Source of the DNA: Paragonimus skrjabini miyazakii
Taxonomy: Eukaryota; Platyhelminthes; Trematoda; Plagiorchiida; Troglotrematidae
NCBI GenBank assembly: GCA_014338405.1
Contig: JTDE01000148.1
Span: forward strand, 162,462-226,461
DNA length: 64,000 nucleotides
Direction of reading: 5' to 3'
Below the pieces are notes generated by a model that had not been told where the DNA came from, did no database searches, and worked only from the letters and a program-made list of their open reading frames with translations. A program made the translations under genes and the position numbers. Shown in pieces: positions 60,113 through 64,000 of the stretch; positions within the stretch are counted from its first letter, which is position 1; the number at the start of each line of letters is the position of its first letter.

Positions 60113-62872
60113 TACACCAAAGATAAAAACTTAAATCACTAATGGAGACAGAATGTAAAAAGTAAAGTGCAATTTTTGTCGTCGTGTAAGATCTGACAGT
60201 GAAAATGTTAATTCGTGCTTCAGGATATGTGAAAAATGTTGGATTTCTGATTAAATTGGTAAAGTCAATTTGTTTATCTAAATCAAACCTAATATTTAAC
60301 AGAAAGTGTCGTTGGATTGTTCACAAAACAACCACACATTGATCAAATATCAACAAGGTCGGATGGGAATGTCACGTGATACGGGTGGTTATAAAAACAT
60401 TTGGAAAAAAAATCAGGCTTCATGGGTACACAGCAGGTGCAGACGTGACAATCATACGACATTTGTCTTCCACCCGTGCCACTGATATAGACAATCCCCA
60501 CTTCACAGTGCCCATGGTCTAGGTGACATTAGATGAACATCCATCATTCTTTGGCTTCCCAGTTCTACTGTTCGTGAAGGCTTTGGCTGACTAGACGTGA
60601 TATCCTGCGCACAGTTAAACAAAATGAACAGTATGATAACTGTGATTTCACATTGAAAATGGGCAAAACTTTTCCCCCTGTCTTACTGATGAACTAGTAT
60701 GCATTCGGATGGTGGATGCTGTCAAACAAACTAGTCTGTCCGTACTGTTGTTTTGTTCTTGGTTCAGTTGTTACTACTGAAAATGTTATGTCTGTCCATG
60801 GTGTAACTTAACGCCTCATCGGTTATCTGTTGCCAACGGGTTCTGTTCCCTTTTTGTTCATCGGTATGCGACGATGATGGGAATCCACGACTCTGCAGAC
60901 CTCTCTATATCCTAGTTCGATCGACCAACGAGCTACCGTGAAGTAACCACTAGTGGTTTAAACTTTTCTGTTGAACCATCATAGTGAAGGTCTGATCTCA
61001 CTGTCAGCTGCTTGTAGAGAAACCCTGGTTACAATGAGTTTGATTGGCGCAACAGTACATAAGACCTGAAGAAATACTTAAGATACTTTACGTTAAGTTT
61101 AGGCCGTGAGGTGAATTTGACTTTTGTTATTGCAATTTTCGTCAGGTGCCATCTGAGTTCGGTAAAAAAAACTTACCGAGCACTTCCAACCGAAAAATGC
61201 AACTTGCATTTTCACTGTCCGCCCCACGTCATGAGATTGTCAATGAGATAACATAACCCATTGTTTACAGAACAGTTTGTTCTCTCTTGCATGACACGTC
61301 TGTCGCCGGCTATTGTTGTGGTCGCTGCCATTGGGTGACACTCAGTCCATACAGCTATTCGCTTGAAACTGCCAGTAACTGGATGAAACCGGGCAGGCAT
61401 ATCTCATAATACATGATCGAGCAATAGGAATGTGATGGCACACCAGTAACAATCGAACTCAGGTTGTCAGAATAAAAACGTTTGGCAAAATTCAAACGAA
61501 TGAGGCTGAATACGTGTCAGTCAATTTACAAGTTTTAGGGCGAAACATTTTCAAAAGTATTTGAACTAAATCGATCGTATGGCTGCTTTTGACCAAATAT
61601 GGCGACAACGGTGCGTTCGTTAAGGAAAAACGTTCTAAATTATCACATCTCCGATTCTCATAGGAGAGTTGTTCTATTCATTTTAAACTGAAGACAGTCA
61701 GTATTACTTACACGACAACTCCAGCCTTAATTGTATAGTTAGCCACATCTACCTTTGACGCCGTCCTTTGTTTGTAAAATCCTTCTTCAAACTACGCTCA
61801 AGTCCATGAACTCATAATACACCAACATCATGGACGGTCATTTTAACGAATAGCCTACTTTCCGTGAGTCGTAACTACTGATGTTCTGTTCATTCCACAT
61901 TCCATCTGGATGTCACTCGTACCAGTTTTTTCGTTACTGATATTCAAATGTTGTAAGCATTCAGTTTAATCTGACCTATCAACAGTCTTTCAGTGTTGAA
62001 CACGTACACAAACACTGTGTGTTCGTTGCGAAACGCCACTGGATTTTTTCATGGTTTGTATATATTCACGCGTCTGTTATGATATCTCCAGTAGGTTGAT
62101 TGATCCCTTGTTAATTTCACCCATTCGATAAACCAAAAATGAACTTAGATCAGTGTGGAACATTCTTTCGTCGTGTAAGCCTCAGACGTGAAGGGTTTAG
62201 TAATGTGGACTTGACGTTCCCAACCAAAGTTCCTATACTTTTAAATGTCCGCACTTTGAAGTTATAATACACCGCATCCGTAGCATTAGTGTTGATAAGG
62301 TATGATACTCCTAACAAGATCTTTTCTCATTTAAACAGTCTTAATTGCGCGCTTCCAGCAATCTCTATACAACATACTGATAATTTGATTATTACTTACC
62401 ACCGATTGTTTCCTTCATGTCCGACTCAACTTATCAATTAACTCAGTACACTATCAGTTTGTCAACTTCGCCCACCGGTTATTCACAGTAAATGTGTCTG
62501 TTCACTTTCAACTAATTGTCATGTCGTGAAACGGGTTTGGTATCACAACCCCTGATGATAATTAAAACTGACCTCGAAATAGAGTGATTTGAATCAATCA
62601 GTCTTAACTATTCAAATTGAGAATCAAATTCATGAAAAGGACGGGCACACTAAACAAAACCATTTTTGTCCAGTTTTCTGTCTGTTTGTGAATTGATTCA
62701 CATCAGTGTGGGGTTGAGTGGTGTGTTCTTATGACCTATTATGTTGTAAATTTAAAACAGCATTAGCCATGTTGCCCCCCAAAATCAGATATAAGCTAGA
62801 GCTGGACAATATCGTTTTTAAGATTACCATCTCACATGCACTTTTAGGTTAAGGAAACTCAATCTGTGTGCG
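60113..62872. other. No recognisable gene
   Basis: AT-rich DNA. The only frame noted is 61,212-61,400 on the minus strand, which has no motif. Confidence 0.5.
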
Positions 62873-63060
62873 TAAGATGTTTGGTCACGTGCGCTTTGAC
62901 TCACGCGCTTAACACAGTCGGTCTTATGCGTCGCCGGATATGCTACCGGCGTATGTGGACAAGTGGGCGAGATAAGCTAGCGACACGCGCACGCGATCGA
63001 TGAGTTGAATCGCCCTGTCGACGCGCCTTGGGGAAGGTGAAGCTAGTTTTTGGGTAATTA
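62873..63060. other. Short CpG- and GC-rich island
   Basis: About 190 bp with many CpG dinucleotides (for example CACACGCGCACGCGATCG near 62,984 and GTCGACGCGCC near 63,018) in otherwise AT-rich, CpG-poor DNA. It contains a perfect hairpin, CGCCGG-ATATGCTA-CCGGCG. It could be part of a younger repeat or a promoter-proximal element. Confidence 0.5.
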
Positions 63061-63412
63061 GAAGGGCGGCAAACGGAAAGTTCATTATTTACCCCTTCGT
63101 TTTCTCCTACCACGTGACATGCACAGATGTTGATTTCAGTAGCCTTCACACGGTCGCTATGACGACTGTCGTACTATGTAGGTAAACTTCACTGAATCGA
63201 GTTTTTTTAATACTCATTTTGTACACCTTCCTGTTTAGTTGTAACACTGGAAGCTGGTGGAAACAAAACTCTGGAATAGAGGAAAGTAGTTGAACGACTA
63301 ACGGATACAATGTGCTAAAAATTTTGTCACGTTTTCAAGTGACTATGCTATGCTCTCACTCCCCCCAACAGTTTAACCGATTCACTATACAAATCTCTTT
63401 TGTATTGTGCAG

Positions 63413-63775
63413 GACCCTTACTGTTTTCACTGTCTAACTGGCCATCGAAGTGCGATGTATAGGAGTGGTTCAAATGTGGATGAATCACCATCTTCTCAGA
63501 ATTGATTCGCACCTATAGCATACCCCGATAAAGATGATTGGTCTACTATGTGAATAAAATCTCCTGACGTTGGAGGCAGTCATTGGTATTTGAAGTCATA
63601 GTGATATCCTGATGATACCACTGATGAACAGAAGTTAACAGAATTGGTGGATTCTCCACCGAATTTTTCAAGGTATGACGCAGTTGAAGATGATGATGCC
63701 TGTTTTTCCTCTGATGATGACATTTGTCTTCTAGTCTACACCGACTGTGCTTGTTGTAACAGTTTGAAACTTTGA
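63413..63775 (+). pseudogene. Dead terminal exon of an unrecognised gene (or exon with in-frame stops)
   Basis: A single frame starts right after a strong acceptor (CTCTTTTGTATTGTGCAG, ending 63,412) and ends at a TGA (63,773-63,775). It is readable throughout but carries stops at 63,503 (TGA), 63,551 (TGA), 63,599 (TAG) and 63,602 (TGA). It reads DPYCFHCLTGHRSAMYRSG, NVDESPSSQN, FAPIAYPDKDDWSTM, DDTTDEQKLTELVDSPP, NFSRYDAVEDDDACFSSDDD and ICLLVYTDCACCNSLKL. The acidic Asp/Ser-rich, then Cys-rich composition is unlike chance frames. The AATAAA 19 nt after the stop supports a terminal exon. Either this is a pseudogene, or only the last part (from about 63,632) is a real exon. Confidence 0.4.
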
Positions 63776-63793
63776 CGTCTTGTTTATCACAGC

Positions 63794-63799
63794 AATAAA
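63794..63799 (+). promoter_or_regulatory. AATAAA polyadenylation signal after the 63.4-kb frame
   Basis: Canonical AATAAA, 19 nt downstream of the final TGA of the 63,413-63,775 frame. Confidence 0.4.
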
Positions 63800-64000
63800 C
63801 ATTTTTCGTTAACCGTTATATTCAGTTGGCTTTTATCTCAGAAGCAGTTGAGCGATGTTTAATTCTTAGGTAAAATGAAACAACATGGTTTCAGTAAGTA
63901 ACTTCGGAAGAGGACACCTGACAATTTTGCTCATATTGGTGTAAATATTTACATTGGTTCCGAGGACAACTGCATGCTTTGTTACCTATAAACTTCATCC

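Noticed and set aside
1..64000. CRISPR arrays, bacterial operons, ribosomal RNA genes
   Set aside because: No regularly spaced direct repeats, no ribosome-binding-site-led gene strings and no rRNA-like blocks; the window is eukaryotic.

Overview
This window looks like gene-poor, transposon-rich nuclear DNA from a flatworm, most likely a trematode (fluke). Base composition is moderately AT-rich. No open frame reaches the length of an ordinary conserved protein. The recognisable coding sequence is almost all decayed retroelement: RTE-type LINEs, a CR1/jockey-type LINE and several Penelope-like elements (PLEs). tRNA-related SINEs and repeats carrying hammerhead ribozymes are also present, a mix typical of trematode genomes. 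Genus cannot be fixed from the sequence alone. Two runs of N (15,394-15,493 and 38,518-39,343) show that this is a draft scaffold.

Layout. 1-1,600: reverse transcriptase of an RTE-type LINE (family 1, + strand), frameshifted, with its 3' third displaced by an unrelated 0.46-kb segment. 1,600-15,400: mostly unassignable, with a candidate spliced exon at 9,625-9,772 and a tRNA-related SINE at 10.25 kb. 15.8-16.8 kb: a PLE broken into two pieces in opposite orientation. 17-27 kb: featureless apart from candidate small exons near 18 kb and a Z-DNA-type palindrome at 21.2 kb. 27.36 kb: second SINE copy. 28.8-42.1 kb: a cluster of minus-strand PLE fragments (31.0, 33.1 and 40.5 kb) interleaved with copies of one dispersed repeat. 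Two of those repeat copies carry an apparently complete type I hammerhead ribozyme. A third, different hammerhead lies between the stop codon and the AATAAA of the 40-kb PLE. 44.8-47.4 kb: minus-strand RTE fragments. 49.4-49.9 kb: CR1/jockey-type fragment (+). 52.4 kb: doubtful Ty3-type RNase H trace. 56.0-59.1 kb: a near full-span minus-strand RTE element (family 2) from endonuclease to 3' end, with its reverse transcriptase core deleted. 55.6-56.0, 59.66-60.03 and 63.4-63.8 kb: candidate exons or dead exons of unrecognised genes.

How the parts fit. The PLEs would supply reverse transcriptase plus GIY-YIG nuclease, but every copy here is broken. The hammerheads are self-cleaving RNA motifs known from PLE terminal repeats and from schistosome SINE-like repeats. 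One ribozyme repeat (33.4-33.7 kb) directly abuts a 5'-truncated PLE in the same orientation, the expected arrangement of a PLE pseudo-LTR. The same repeat also carries a tRNA-like Pol III box pair. Which description is right is the most interesting open question in the window.
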